Shown: positions 38,140 to 48,151, counted from the stretch's first letter. The stretch: DNA of 64,000 bases from DATARH01 sp050246595 (GCA_050246595.1 JBFWVT010000018.1:6823-70822); one strand, 5' to 3'. Numbers and translations are program-made. The notes: generated by a model not told the origin, from the letters alone.

Positions 38140-38215
38140 TCATTCCCGCGAAAGCGGGAATCCAGGGGACAGCGATCCTCCGCCGGCCCTGGACCCCGCT
38201 TTCGCGGGGGTGACG
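38140..38215. repeat. Palindromic intergenic repeat between converging genes
   Basis: Hairpin attcccgc-gaaa-gcgggaat (38142-38161) and hairpin ccccgc-tttc-gcgggg (38194-38209) form the two ends of one element. It resembles the units at 6471-6570 and 59527-59546. It lies between the propeller gene and shc, which converge, so it may act as a two-way terminator. Confidence 0.85.
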
Positions 38216-38299
38216 GAAGAGCTGTCGCGGGAAAACATCCGAATGCGATCGTCTACCCGCATGATCGGCTCTGCCGATCGGGGGCCGCTGCATTTGGGG

Positions 38300-40279
38300 T
38301 CACAGCCCGAACGGAACCCGCCGCGAATTGGCTACCAATAGGCGGCGATAGCGCGCCAGCGCCCATAACGGGAAGAATGCCCGGTAGCCGTGATAGCGCA
38401 GGTAGAACACGCGCGGGAATCCGACCGCTGTGTACCAGGGCTCGTCCCAATTGCCGTCGTCGTCCTGCGTCGCGATCAGATACGCGATGCCGCGCGCGAC
38501 GGCCGGGCTATCGACTTCGCCGGCAGCCATCAGCGCCAGCAGCGCCCAGGCCGTCTGCGACGCGGTGCTGTACGCCGCCTTTCCACGCGGCGCGCCGGAA
38601 TAGTAGCTCTCGCCGGTTTCGCCCCACCCGCCATCTTCGTGCTGACGAGCCACCAGCCAATCGACGGCCCGCCGCACCGGCGGTGCGTTCGGATCGGTGC
38701 CGGCCGCGTTCAGCGCGCTCAGGACCGACCACGTGCCATAGACGTAATTGGTGCCCCAGCGGCCGAACCAGCTGCCGTCGGTTTCCTGTTCGCGGAACAG
38801 GTAATCGATCCCGGCGGACATCGCCGGGTGGTCGGAGGTTGTCCCGATCTGGGCGAGGAACCCGACGCAGCGGGCGCTGACATCGGCGGTTGGCGGATCG
38901 AGCAACGCGCCGTGATCGGCAAACGGAATATGGTTCAGATAGAAATGCGTGTTGTCGGCGTCGAACGAACCCCAGCCGCCGTTGCGGCTCTGCATGCCGA
39001 TGACCCATTCCGCGGCGCGGTCGATCGCGTCCTTGTAGCGGGCGCGGTCGAAACGGCTCAGGGCCAGCGCGACGGCCGCGGTGTCGTCGAGGTCGGGGTA
39101 ATGCGGATTGGCGTATTGAAAGGCCCAGCCGCCCGGCCGCAACCCGGGTCGCGCCACGGCCCAGTCGCCGACCGTGTCGAGCACCTGCCTTTTTTCCAGC
39201 CAGTCGAGCGAGCGTCGGATCGCCGGCATCAGCGTCGCCTCGCCGACCTCCATCAGCGCGTGCGCGGCAAGCGCGGTGTCCCATACCGGCGAGACGCAGG
39301 GCTGGCAGTAGCCGCGCTCGCCGTCGGCAACAAGCAGCTTGCGCAAGGCGGAAGCGGCTGTCGTGCAGTTCGGATGGTCCGGCGGATAGCCCAGGCGGTC
39401 GTACATCATCAACGCATTGGCCATCGCCGGAAAGATGCCGCCGAGCCCGTCCTCGCCGTTGAGCCGCTCGGTGACAAAGGCCACGGCCCGGTCGATCGCG
39501 CGCCGCCGCGCATCGGCTGGGAATATCGGTTCGGCCAGCCGAACCAGCCGGTCGAGAAAGGTGAACGCATAGCCGATTGCGGTCGGGGTCGGCGGCGAGA
39601 TCCAGTCCTGCACCTCGTCGGGAGGCTCGATGAACAATTCGCCGACCGTCACGCCGCGCGGGTTGCGGGCGGTCGGGCGCAGCGCCATCAGCACGAGAAG
39701 CGGGACGAGAACGGTGCGCGACCAGTATGACACCTTGTCGATATGAAACGGAAACCAGCCGGGCAGCAGCATGATTTCGACCGGCATGACCGGCACCGCG
39801 CGCCACGGCACCTCGCCCCACAGCGCCAGCATGATGCGCGTGAACACATTCGACTGGCGCGCGCCGCCAAGGGCAAGGATCAATTTGCGGGCCCGCGCCA
39901 TATGCGGCGCATCGACCGGATCGCCGGCCGCCTTCAGCGCGAAATACGCTTTGACCGAGGCGCTGATATCGGGCGCGCCGCCGTAGAAGAGCGGCCAGCC
40001 GCCATCCTTGTCCTGCACCTCGCGCAGATAGCGCGCGAGACGCTGTTCGAGCGCCGGATAGTCCTCCTCGTCGATGGTGCCGAGATAGTGGCGCAGCAGG
40101 ATGTATTCGGCCGGGATCGTCGCGTCGGCTTCGAGCTCGAAGACCCAGTGTCCGTCCGGGTGCTGGGTTGACAGCAGCGAGGCGACCGAGCGCTCGATTG
40201 CGGTATCGAGACCCAGCGGATGCGGCTCGCCACCGAGAACGGCCGTATTGTTCTTCTTCGCCGTTATCCCACTCGTCAT
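38300..40279 (-). CDS. shc: Squalene-hopene cyclase
   Basis: 659 residues from ATG 40279 (MTSGITAKKNNTAVLGG), the normal length. The catalytic D-x-D-D motif is D396-L-D-D399 in YPDLDDTAAVAL. Several QW repeats are visible (QDKDGGWPLFYG, QSRNGGWGSFDADN, QETDGSWFGRWGTNY, QHEDGGWGETGESYYSG). It cyclises squalene to hopene/hopanol at the membrane. Last gene of the hpnA-C-D-E-shc operon, overlapping hpnE by 4 nt. No hpnG or hpnH follows, so further hopanoid side-chain genes must lie elsewhere. Confidence 0.97.
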   Translation of the reverse strand: MTSGITAKKNNTAVLGGEPHPLGLDTAIERSVASLLSTQHPDGHWVFELEADATIPAEYILLRHYLGTIDEEDYPALEQRLARYLREVQDKDGGWPLFYGGAPDISASVKAYFALKAAGDPVDAPHMARARKLILALGGARQSNVFTRIMLALWGEVPWRAVPVMPVEIMLLPGWFPFHIDKVSYWSRTVLVPLLVLMALRPTARNPRGVTVGELFIEPPDEVQDWISPPTPTAIGYAFTFLDRLVRLAEPIFPADARRRAIDRAVAFVTERLNGEDGLGGIFPAMANALMMYDRLGYPPDHPNCTTAASALRKLLVADGERGYCQPCVSPVWDTALAAHALMEVGEATLMPAIRRSLDWLEKRQVLDTVGDWAVARPGLRPGGWAFQYANPHYPDLDDTAAVALALSRFDRARYKDAIDRAAEWVIGMQSRNGGWGSFDADNTHFYLNHIPFADHGALLDPPTADVSARCVGFLAQIGTTSDHPAMSAGIDYLFREQETDGSWFGRWGTNYVYGTWSVLSALNAAGTDPNAPPVRRAVDWLVARQHEDGGWGETGESYYSGAPRGKAAYSTASQTAWALLALMAAGEVDSPAVARGIAYLIATQDDDGNWDEPWYTAVGFPRVFYLRYHGYRAFFPLWALARYRRLLVANSRRVPFGL

Positions 40280-41676
40280 GGCAGCGCGCGTTCGCAGTCC
40301 TGGGTTGTTGTGGGGAGCGGTGTCGCCGGGGGCGGGAATCCGGCCGGCAGCAATTCCGAGTCGCGGCGTCGGATAATTCGGTCCGCCGCCGCGATGCCCG
40401 AGCGAATAGCGCCTTCGATCGTGGCAGGCAAGCCAGTATCGACATAATCGCCTGCAAGGTGAAGATTGTTCCATGCCGTCGCGGTTGGGGGACGGCGTGC
40501 GAGCTGTGCCGGGGTGGCGCGGAATGTCGCCCGCCGCTCCTTGACGATCCGGGAAGGTGGGGTCGGCCCAGGGGCGAGAGCAGGGGCGAGAGCGAGAGCC
40601 CGCCTCACGTCGCGCCATAGCAGGTCGCGCAAATCCTCGGCCGGACGGCCGACGATGCGGTCGGCGGCGCTGACCGTCACCGAGAGAATGTCGCGCTTGC
40701 GGAACACCCATTCGACGGTGCCGCCGACAACCCCGAGAAACGGCGGGGTCCGCGGGAGCGCGTCGCAGCGGAAATGGGCGTTGACGATTGGCGCGTAATC
40801 GTCGGGCACGACAAGACCGGGCACGATCCGCGCCGCGACCGCCGCCGGTACGGCGAGCACGACATCCTCATGCGGCAGAATCGGAACGCCGCCGCCGTCG
40901 AATCGCAGCTCGATCACGCGGTCTGCGCTGAAGTCGAGCGCCTTCAGCCGATTGCCGAAGCGAACCTCGCCGCCATGGCGCGACAGGTAATCCAGCGCGG
41001 GATCGACAAGGCTTTCCGACAATCCCTCGCGCGCCAGCAGCGGCCGGCACGCGGCGGCGCCGCTTCCGATCGTCTCGGCGACGATGCGGGAGAACAGCAC
41101 GGCCGAGGCCTGCTCGGCTGCGGTGTTGAGCGCGGCGACGACGAGCGGCCGCCACAGCCGCCGGAACAGATTCGTGTCGCAATCGAGGATCGCCGCGACC
41201 GTGTCGCCGGCGGAGGCTCGCCGGAGCCTGAGCGCCGCCGCATAGTCGCGCAATCCCGTCCCCGGCACCCGTCGCGACGGGCGAAAAATCCACCAGGGCA
41301 CGGCGCCGCGCGACGGCCGCACCTCCCAGTGCGCGCCGTCGGCGAGATCGACAAACGGGATCGCCGCCTCTTCCGGCCGCTCGAACGTGTCGAGCGCGCC
41401 GATCCGCTCGATATAGGAGAGCGCCGACCGATTGCCGGACAGCAGCAGGTGGTTGCCGTTGTCGATGCGGGCGCCGAGTTCGAAATCGAAAAACGAGCGG
41501 CAGCGTCCGCCGGCATGCGCCGCCGATTCATGGAGCACGACCCGGCGCCCGTCGCCGGCGAGCATCACGGCGGCGGCCAGCCCGGCCAGCCCGGCACCGA
41601 CGACATGCACCTTGCCGTCCGTCAGGCTGCCCGCGGGGCTGTCCGTGGGGCCGCCCGCGTGCGACCGCGCCGTCAT
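40276..41676 (-). CDS. hpnE: Hydroxysqualene dehydroxylase / squalene-associated FAD oxidoreductase HpnE
   Basis: 466 residues from ATG 41676 (MTARSHAGGPTDSPAG). The FAD dinucleotide fold is VHVVGAGLAGLAAAVMLAG with the acidic end RRVVLHES. The C-terminal FAD motif is NNLHLAGDYVDTGLPATIEGA. HpnE reduces hydroxysqualene to squalene, the third step of the HpnCDE route. The overlap by 4 nt with both hpnD and shc supports tight co-expression. The frame is open upstream within hpnD. Confidence 0.94.
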   Translation of the reverse strand: MTARSHAGGPTDSPAGSLTDGKVHVVGAGLAGLAAAVMLAGDGRRVVLHESAAHAGGRCRSFFDFELGARIDNGNHLLLSGNRSALSYIERIGALDTFERPEEAAIPFVDLADGAHWEVRPSRGAVPWWIFRPSRRVPGTGLRDYAAALRLRRASAGDTVAAILDCDTNLFRRLWRPLVVAALNTAAEQASAVLFSRIVAETIGSGAAACRPLLAREGLSESLVDPALDYLSRHGGEVRFGNRLKALDFSADRVIELRFDGGGVPILPHEDVVLAVPAAVAARIVPGLVVPDDYAPIVNAHFRCDALPRTPPFLGVVGGTVEWVFRKRDILSVTVSAADRIVGRPAEDLRDLLWRDVRRALALAPALAPGPTPPSRIVKERRATFRATPAQLARRPPTATAWNNLHLAGDYVDTGLPATIEGAIRSGIAAADRIIRRRDSELLPAGFPPPATPLPTTTQDCERALP

Positions 41677-42557
41677 AAAATCCCGTGGCGCAGCACCAAC
41701 CAGAGCTTCCGTCGCTTGGACAGACCGATCCGCCGGCTCGGATCGCGCCATTCCGAGCGGACGAGCGCATCCAGCGTCGCGCGGTAAAACGCCCCCATCA
41801 GGGCGGCCGGTCGCATCGCCCGCCGTGAGCAGCGCGCCATCGTCCGTCCGGCCTCGTCGAAATGCCGCGTCGCTATCGCCGCGAGATCGCGGCACGCCGC
41901 CGGCAGCGCCGGATGCCGCAACACCTCAAGCGGTTCGACCGTGCGGATACCGTGCCGGTCGAGGATCTCGCGGGGCAGGTACAACCGGCCGCGCCGCGCG
42001 TCCTCGTCGAGATCGCGCAGGATATTGGTCAGCTGCAAGGCGCGGCCGAGCGAATCGGCGACCGCATGCGCCTCGGGGCTGGGATCGCCGAACACATGCA
42101 CCGACAGATGCCCGACCGCGGCGGCCACGCGGGCGCAGTACAGGTCGAGCGTCGCCATGTCGGGCGCACGGATATCCTCGGCTGCATCCATTTCCATCCC
42201 GTCGATAACGGCGCGGAAGTCGTCGCGTCGCAGACTGTAACGTAGGACAGGATGGCGCAGGGCGCGGCCGACCAGGCGTTGCGGCGGGCTTCCCTCGTAC
42301 AGCGCGTCGATTTCGGAACGCCAGGCATCGAGCGCCGCCGCTTTCTGCTCGGGCGCGGTATCGGCGTCGTCCGCAATGTCGTCAACCTCGCGGCAGAACG
42401 CATAAACAGCGTACATGCCGTCGCGGCGCTCCTTGGGCAATAGCCGCATCGCCCAATAGAACGATGTCCCCGCCGCTTCGACTTTGCGGCGAATCGCGTC
42501 GCGCAGCGCCGTCTCGTCGGGGATCGCCCGGACATTCTCCGACAGCGTTCCGGTCAT
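41673..42557 (-). CDS. hpnD: Presqualene diphosphate synthase HpnD
   Basis: 294 residues from ATG 42557 (MTGTLSENVRAIPDE). It is a squalene/phytoene-synthase fold. The first Asp-rich motif is AFCREVDDIADDAD and the second is LTNILRDLDEDARRGRLYLP. The substrate-binding start SFYWAMRLLPKERRDGMYA is also present. It joins two farnesyl diphosphates to presqualene diphosphate. It overlaps hpnC and hpnE by 4 nt each. Confidence 0.95.
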   Translation of the reverse strand: MTGTLSENVRAIPDETALRDAIRRKVEAAGTSFYWAMRLLPKERRDGMYAVYAFCREVDDIADDADTAPEQKAAALDAWRSEIDALYEGSPPQRLVGRALRHPVLRYSLRRDDFRAVIDGMEMDAAEDIRAPDMATLDLYCARVAAAVGHLSVHVFGDPSPEAHAVADSLGRALQLTNILRDLDEDARRGRLYLPREILDRHGIRTVEPLEVLRHPALPAACRDLAAIATRHFDEAGRTMARCSRRAMRPAALMGAFYRATLDALVRSEWRDPSRRIGLSKRRKLWLVLRHGIL

Positions 42558-43417
42558 TGCCGGCGGGCGAACACGCCGGTCAGGAAGGAGGCCGCGACAT
42601 CGCCCTTTGACAGCTTGACCCGGCTCGCCAGCGGATCGAAGCGACGCAGCCGGCGTGCCAGTCTTGCGGCAAGAGCGACAATGACGGACGATTCCCAGCG
42701 CAGCCCGCGCGAGGCGACACCGGGCGGCAGGCCGTGCGCGGTCGCGATCAGCGCCTCGGTCTTGTCGAGCAGCCGGTCGAGGACGCCACGCATCGCCGGG
42801 TTCGCGGCCGGAGCGGCCAACGCCTCGATGGTGCAGCCCTCCGCCGCGAGATCGCTCAGCGGCAGATACACGCGGTCGAGGTCGCGGTAATCGGCGGCGC
42901 AATCCTGAAGATGGTTGAGAACCTGCAACGCGGCGCACAGCGCGTCCGAAGCCGGCCAGGTGTGTCTTCCCTCGCCGTGCAGGTCGAGCAGCTGCCGTCC
43001 GACCGGGGCGGCCGAGTAGCGGCAGTATTCCAGCAGATCGTCCCAGTCGCGATAGCGCAGCTTTACCGCGTCCTGGCGAAACGCATGCAGCACGTCGTGA
43101 CAATGCTGCCCGGTGACCCCGGTGGCGGCGAGGCTGAGACGCATCGCGCTGGCGGCCGGCGAATCGGTGCCGGGCGCGCCTTCAAGGATCGCCGCCATCC
43201 GGTCGAGCCGGCGGATTTTCTCGTCCGCCGACAGAACCGGGTTGTCGGCAATGTCGTCGGCGTTGCGTGCGAAGCGGTAGAACGCGTGGACATGCACCCG
43301 CAGGTCGCGGCGGATCAGCCACGACCCGACCGGGAAATTCTCGTCGCCGCGCCCCTTGCCGGACGGCGCTTCGACTGTATCGGCCGCGGCGGACGGGTCG
43401 GAGATCGCCGCACTCAT
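42554..43417 (-). CDS. hpnC: Hydroxysqualene synthase HpnC
   Basis: 287 residues from ATG 43417 (MSAAISDPSAAADTVEAP). It has the same fold as HpnD, with ENFPVGSWLIRRDLRVHVHA, Asp-rich RNADDIADN and the second motif LQDCAADYRDLDRVYLP. It converts presqualene diphosphate to hydroxysqualene. The overlap on both sides is 4 nt. Confidence 0.94.
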   Translation of the reverse strand: MSAAISDPSAAADTVEAPSGKGRGDENFPVGSWLIRRDLRVHVHAFYRFARNADDIADNPVLSADEKIRRLDRMAAILEGAPGTDSPAASAMRLSLAATGVTGQHCHDVLHAFRQDAVKLRYRDWDDLLEYCRYSAAPVGRQLLDLHGEGRHTWPASDALCAALQVLNHLQDCAADYRDLDRVYLPLSDLAAEGCTIEALAAPAANPAMRGVLDRLLDKTEALIATAHGLPPGVASRGLRWESSVIVALAARLARRLRRFDPLASRVKLSKGDVAASFLTGVFARRQ

Positions 43418-44415
43418 CGCATGTAGCCGTTGGACTTGAACCAAGCGACGGCGTCGGCGATCGCGTAGCGTGCCGGCCGCGGCGCGTAGCCCAGCTCCTC
43501 GATTGCCCGCGCCGAACTGAAGAACATCTTTTTCCGCGCCATTCTCACGCCGTCCACGGTGGCAAACGGCTCCCGCCGGGTCAACCGCGCGACAGTTTCG
43601 GCGCCGGCCGCGATCGGCAGCACGGCGAGATGCGGAAACCGCAGCATTGGCGGGCGACGACCGGTGACGCGGGCGACCTCGGCGAGGATTGCGGCCAGGT
43701 TCATGTTCTCGCCGCCGAGAATATAACGCCGCCCGACCTTGCCGCGCGTTGCGGCGAGCAGATGCCCGAGCGCGACATCGTCGACATGCGCGACATTGAG
43801 CCCGGTATCGACAAAACCGGGCATGCGGCCGCGCGCCGATTGCAGGATCAGCCTGCCGGTCGGGGTCGGCTTGATGTCGCCGGGGCCGATCGGTGTCGAA
43901 GGGTTGACGATCACCGCCGGCAGACCGCGCGTTTCGACGAGTTCGCGGACCGCCGCCTCGGCCGTGAATTTCGACAGCTTGTACGGGCCGATCATGTCCG
44001 CGGCGCGGCTCGGTGTGTCCTCGTCGGCGACCCCGCCGCGCACGATACCGAGCACCGCGACGCTGCTCGTGTAGACGATCCGCTCGATCCCGGCTTCCTG
44101 CGCCGCCAGCATCAGTTCGCGGGTTCCCTGCACGTTGATGCGGTGCATCGCGTCCGGGTCGGGCACCCACAGCCGGTAGTCGGCCGCGACGTGGAACAGA
44201 TAGCGGCACCCGGCGACCGCCTCCGCGAGCGATTTCGGGTCTTCGAGCGAACCCTCGGCGATCTCGACCGGCAGAAGCTCCAGATTGCGGCGGTTGCCGT
44301 TCGGACGAGCCAGCACGCGCACCTTCTGCCCGGTCTTGACCAGGGCCCGCGCCACAGCCGCGCCGACAAATCCGGTAGCCCCGGTGACCAGACAAAGACC
44401 CGATGGAAGCGACAT
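43414..44415 (-). CDS. hpnA: Hopanoid-associated sugar epimerase HpnA
   Basis: 333 residues. It is an extended SDR: NAD-binding CLVTGATGFVGAAVARALV, catalytic YKLSKFTAE, and VNPSTPIGPGDIKPTPTG, which is typical of HpnA. Its exact reaction in hopanoid side-chain assembly is not settled. It is first gene of the operon here. The downstream hpnC starts within its stop codon. Confidence 0.92.
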   Translation of the reverse strand: MSLPSGLCLVTGATGFVGAAVARALVKTGQKVRVLARPNGNRRNLELLPVEIAEGSLEDPKSLAEAVAGCRYLFHVAADYRLWVPDPDAMHRINVQGTRELMLAAQEAGIERIVYTSSVAVLGIVRGGVADEDTPSRAADMIGPYKLSKFTAEAAVRELVETRGLPAVIVNPSTPIGPGDIKPTPTGRLILQSARGRMPGFVDTGLNVAHVDDVALGHLLAATRGKVGRRYILGGENMNLAAILAEVARVTGRRPPMLRFPHLAVLPIAAGAETVARLTRREPFATVDGVRMARKKMFFSSARAIEELGYAPRPARYAIADAVAWFKSNGYMR

Positions 44416-44519
44416 AACCTGCCCAACTCACAGCCTGACTGCGGTATTTTTGCAGAACCGCGCGGCGCCTGCACGCCTTCTGCGCCTCGACTCGCCGCGG
44501 AGCCTGGTTGCGGAACCGC

Positions 44520-45353
44520 TCACGGTTCGGGGTCGCCATTGCGCGACACAGCCTTCCCGGCGATTTTGATGCCGGAGGGCGACACGCCTATCACCTTGCG
44601 AAATGCCGCCGCGAAGGCGCTCGCGCTGCGATACCCGTTCGCGCGCGCGACCTCGGAGATGGTCAGTCCCGCAGCCAGCGCTTCGACCGCATTGTGGAAG
44701 CGGGCGCGCTGCCGCCAAACGGCAAAACCCATATCGAGTTGGCGCTCGAACAGTCGGGCCAAGGTACGGCTCGATACGCCGGCGAGCGCGGCCCAGTGCT
44801 CGATGCTTGCGTGGCTTTCCGGCGCGGCGAGCACGGCGTCGCAAACCCGGCGCAGGCGCGCATCGCCCGGCATCGGCACCATCAGCGACAGGCACGGCGC
44901 CGCCGCCAGCTCGATAAGGATCAGGCGTGCGATCAGCCCGCCGCGCCCGCGCTCGTCATAAAGCACCGGCTCGTCGAACAGGGCGAGGATCAGCGAGCGC
45001 AGCAGGTCGGAAACTTCGATAACCGACGCCCGGGTCGGCAGACCGGGGGCGCCGTCCGCGATATACAGGGTGCGCATGTCGAGATTGCCGCGAATGCCGA
45101 CCGTATGCCTTGTCCCGGCCGGGACGAAGACGGCCCGATCGGGCGGCACGATCCATGCCTCCGCATCGGTTCGCACCCGCATCACCCCGCTGATGGCATA
45201 AAGAAGCTGGTCGCGCGTATGGCTGTGCGCAGCGATTTCAAAGCCGGACGGAAATTCCTTTGCCATCGCCGCGACGGCGCGCGGCACGTGCTGGTAATCG
45301 TCCGGATCGGTGCTGCGCGGCGGCTCGCTCGCGCGAATATGCTCGATCGCCAT
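44520..45353 (-). CDS. AraC-family transcriptional regulator with cupin N-domain
   Basis: 277 residues. Residues 20-110 form a cupin-like sensor (AHSHTRDQLLYAISGVMRV, FVPAGTRHTV). Residues 175-270 hold the two helix-turn-helix motifs of AraC proteins (SSRTLARLFERQ; TISEVARANGYRSASAFAAAF-type end). It is divergent from the MFS gene at 45455, with 101 bp between starts, so it probably controls that transporter. Related regulators respond to small aromatic or toxic compounds, but the ligand is unknown. Confidence 0.92.
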   Translation of the reverse strand: MAIEHIRASEPPRSTDPDDYQHVPRAVAAMAKEFPSGFEIAAHSHTRDQLLYAISGVMRVRTDAEAWIVPPDRAVFVPAGTRHTVGIRGNLDMRTLYIADGAPGLPTRASVIEVSDLLRSLILALFDEPVLYDERGRGGLIARLILIELAAAPCLSLMVPMPGDARLRRVCDAVLAAPESHASIEHWAALAGVSSRTLARLFERQLDMGFAVWRQRARFHNAVEALAAGLTISEVARANGYRSASAFAAAFRKVIGVSPSGIKIAGKAVSRNGDPEP

Positions 45354-45454
45354 GGTTGGTGTCGGAAAATCGACGATAATTGGCAGGACAGCGGCGCCGA
45401 GACAGTAGCATTATCTGCTTTGCGCCCAAACGCCGATTCGTCGGAGCCGTTGTG

Positions 45455-46714
45455 ATGCCAGACCGCGATCGCCTGCATTTTCTGCTGCTGAATGTCGGGC
45501 ATTTTCTCGACCACATGTTCACGCTGATTTTCGCGACCGTCGCGGCGCTGGCCCTGGTCCGCGAATGGGGGATGGGCTACGGGGATTTGCTGAAATACGC
45601 GACGCCGGGGTTCTTCGCGTTCGGTCTGTTCGCCTATCCGGCCGGCTGGATCGCCGACAAATGGAGCCGCGAAGGCATGATGGTGGCGTTTTTCGTCGGC
45701 ATCGGCGCGGCTGCGATCGCGACCGGCTTCGCCCAGTCCCCCTTGCAGATCGGTATCGGGCTGTTTGCGATCGGCATATTCGCCGCGGTCTATCACCCCG
45801 TGGGTCTCGCGATCGTCGTCGCCAAATGGAAGAATACCGGGATGCGCATCGCGGTGAACGGCGTCTGGGGCAATCTTGGCGTGGCGAGCGCGGCGCTGAT
45901 CACCGGTTATCTAATCGACAATGGCGGCTGGCGCATCGCCTTTATCGCGCCGGGCGTGTTCTCGATCCTGGTCGGGCTTGCCTACGCCGTGCTGCGCCGG
46001 CGCGAGATCGCGGCCGACAACAGCAAGCCGAAACCGGCAAAGACGGAAGCCGCCGCGACCGGACTGCGCCCGAGATTCAGCAGCGTGCTGCTGCGTATCT
46101 CGGTGATCGTGTTTGTGACCACCGCGATTTCGAGCATCGTTTTCCAGTCGACGACATTCGCGCTGCCGAAGATCTTTGCCGAACGGTTGCAGGATGTCGG
46201 GGTGAGCCTGGCCGCCGGGCTCGGCGCGCTCGGGCTTCCCGGCCGCGCCGACATCGCGACCGTGATCGGTTCGCTGGCGTTTGTCGTGTTCGCGGTCGCT
46301 TCGATGGCGCAGCTCGTCGTCGGCAGTCTGCTCGACCGCTACGGGCCGCGGCCGGTGTTCATGACCGTGGCGGCGATCCAGGTCGTGTTTTTCGCGGTGA
46401 TGCCGGCGGTGCAGAACTGGGCCGCGCTGGCCGTTGCATTGGGCTTTATGCTCGGCGCGTTCGGCCAGATCCCGATCAACGACTACATGATCGGCAAGAT
46501 GGCGCAGGGCGAGGCGCGCGCCCGCATCTATGCGGTTCGCTATGTCGTCAGCTTCACGGCCCTGGCAGCCGCTTTGCCGCTGATCGCCTTTGTTTACGAG
46601 GGGTGGGGGTTCGACGCGCTGTTCCAGATTCTCGCCCTGACGGCGTTCGCGATCTTCATAACGGTCTCGCTGCTGCCGCGCCGGATGCCGGTGCCCGCCG
46701 CTGCCACAGCGTGA
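45455..46714 (+). CDS. Major facilitator superfamily transporter
   Basis: 419 residues from ATG 45455 (MPDRDRLHFLLLNVG), with GGAG upstream. About 12 membrane helices are seen, with a basic loop after helix 6 (RRREIAADNSKPKPAK). The motif-A-like segment is AGWIADKWSREGMMVAF in the first half and GSLLDRYGPRPVFM in the second. It resembles drug/fosmidomycin-type exporters. Divergent from the AraC regulator. The substrate is unknown. Confidence 0.92.
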   Translation: MPDRDRLHFLLLNVGHFLDHMFTLIFATVAALALVREWGMGYGDLLKYATPGFFAFGLFAYPAGWIADKWSREGMMVAFFVGIGAAAIATGFAQSPLQIGIGLFAIGIFAAVYHPVGLAIVVAKWKNTGMRIAVNGVWGNLGVASAALITGYLIDNGGWRIAFIAPGVFSILVGLAYAVLRRREIAADNSKPKPAKTEAAATGLRPRFSSVLLRISVIVFVTTAISSIVFQSTTFALPKIFAERLQDVGVSLAAGLGALGLPGRADIATVIGSLAFVVFAVASMAQLVVGSLLDRYGPRPVFMTVAAIQVVFFAVMPAVQNWAALAVALGFMLGAFGQIPINDYMIGKMAQGEARARIYAVRYVVSFTALAAALPLIAFVYEGWGFDALFQILALTAFAIFITVSLLPRRMPVPAAATA

Positions 46715-46771
46715 GGTCCGGAGAGAAGGGGCCGGTTGGATATTTGCAACCGGCCCCACCTTCCTCGGCGT

Positions 46772-48151
46772 CTACGCCTCCAACCCGACCAGGCTGCGGG
46801 CATAGGCGCGGGCGTCGAAGGGGCGAAGGTCCTCGGCGCTCTCGCCGATGCCGATCGCGTGGATCGGAATGCCGTATTTCTCGGTCAGCGACACCAGCAC
46901 GCCGCCCTTTGCGGTGCCGTCGAGTTTGGTCATCACGAGACCGGTGACACCGATCATGTCGCGAAAGGTCTCGGCCTGGGCGTGCGCGTTCTGGCCGACC
47001 GTCGCGTCGAGCACGAGCAATACCGAATGCGGCGCCTCGGGGTCGAGTTTTTTCAGGACGCGCACGATCTTCTGCAACTCGCCCATCAGATCGGCCTTGT
47101 TGTGCAATCGCCCGGCGGTGTCGATCAGCAACAGATCGGCCCGCTCGGCGCGCGCCTTCTCCAGCGCGTCATAGGCGAGACCGGCCGAATCGGAGCCGGT
47201 CGGGCGGGTCACCACCGGAGCATCGGCGCGCTCGCCCCAGATCTGCAACTGCTCGACGGCGGCGGCGCGGAACGTGTCGCCGGCGGCGAGGATCACGTCT
47301 TTCCCTGAATCGCGGTATTGCTTGGCGAGTTTGCCGATCGTTGTCGTCTTGCCGCTGCCGTTGACGCCGATGACGAGGATCACGAACGGCTTCTTGTCCG
47401 GATTGATATGCAGCGGTTTCTGCACCCATTCGATCAGCTTGATGACCTCCTCGGCGAGCGCCTCGCGGACTTCCTGAGGCGCGATCTCCTGGTTGAACCG
47501 GCTGCCGCGCAGCCGCTCGACAACCTCGCCGGCCACAACTGTGCCCATGTCGCTGGCGATCAGCAGTTCCTCCAGCTCTTCGAGCGCGGCGGCATCGAGC
47601 CGGCGCCGGGCGAAGATCGTGTTGATGCCCTCGTTGAGCCGGTTCGAGCTGCGCGACAGACCGGCGCGCAGCCTGCCGAACCAGCCGCGCGGCTCGGTGG
47701 CTGCCGGCTCGGTGTCGGGCGCGGCGGTCGGGAGCGGAGGCGGATCGAAAAAGGACGGCGGCGGCGGAACCGGTTCCGGCGCGACGACAGGCTCGGGGGC
47801 GGCAAGCTGGGGGGTGGGCGGCGCGAAGGCGGCGGGTGCCGGTGGCGCAGGTTCCGGTTCGGCGGGATCGGCCGGCGCCGGCTCGGCAACAGTCGGTTCC
47901 GGATGCTCCGGTTCGGCCGGCTCCGGCTCGGGGGCAGTGACAGGCTCGGGCGCGGTTACGGTTTCGGTCGCGCCGCCGCGCCGCCAGCCGAACCAGCCGC
48001 GCGGACGCTCGGCCTCCGCGGTCGGGGCCGGAGACGATGCCGGTTCCAGTTCCGGTTCCGGTTTTGGTTGAACCGCCTCCTCGACCGGGCGCGGCAACGT
48101 GTCCGCGTCCGGGGTCGGCTCGTTTGGGACGTTGCGTCGCCAGAACCTCAT
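46772..48151 (-). CDS. ftsY: Signal recognition particle receptor FtsY
   Basis: 459 residues. The first ~150 residues are an acidic, Pro/Glu/Ala-rich region with runs such as PEPEPAEPEHPEPTVAEP. The NG domain follows: helical N part, then G1 IGVNGSGKTTTIGKLAKQY, DTAGRLHNKADL and TKLDGTAKGG. It docks ribosome-SRP complexes at the membrane. It overlaps mtaB by 4 nt. Confidence 0.96.
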   Translation of the reverse strand: MRFWRRNVPNEPTPDADTLPRPVEEAVQPKPEPELEPASSPAPTAEAERPRGWFGWRRGGATETVTAPEPVTAPEPEPAEPEHPEPTVAEPAPADPAEPEPAPPAPAAFAPPTPQLAAPEPVVAPEPVPPPPSFFDPPPLPTAAPDTEPAATEPRGWFGRLRAGLSRSSNRLNEGINTIFARRRLDAAALEELEELLIASDMGTVVAGEVVERLRGSRFNQEIAPQEVREALAEEVIKLIEWVQKPLHINPDKKPFVILVIGVNGSGKTTTIGKLAKQYRDSGKDVILAAGDTFRAAAVEQLQIWGERADAPVVTRPTGSDSAGLAYDALEKARAERADLLLIDTAGRLHNKADLMGELQKIVRVLKKLDPEAPHSVLLVLDATVGQNAHAQAETFRDMIGVTGLVMTKLDGTAKGGVLVSLTEKYGIPIHAIGIGESAEDLRPFDARAYARSLVGLEA

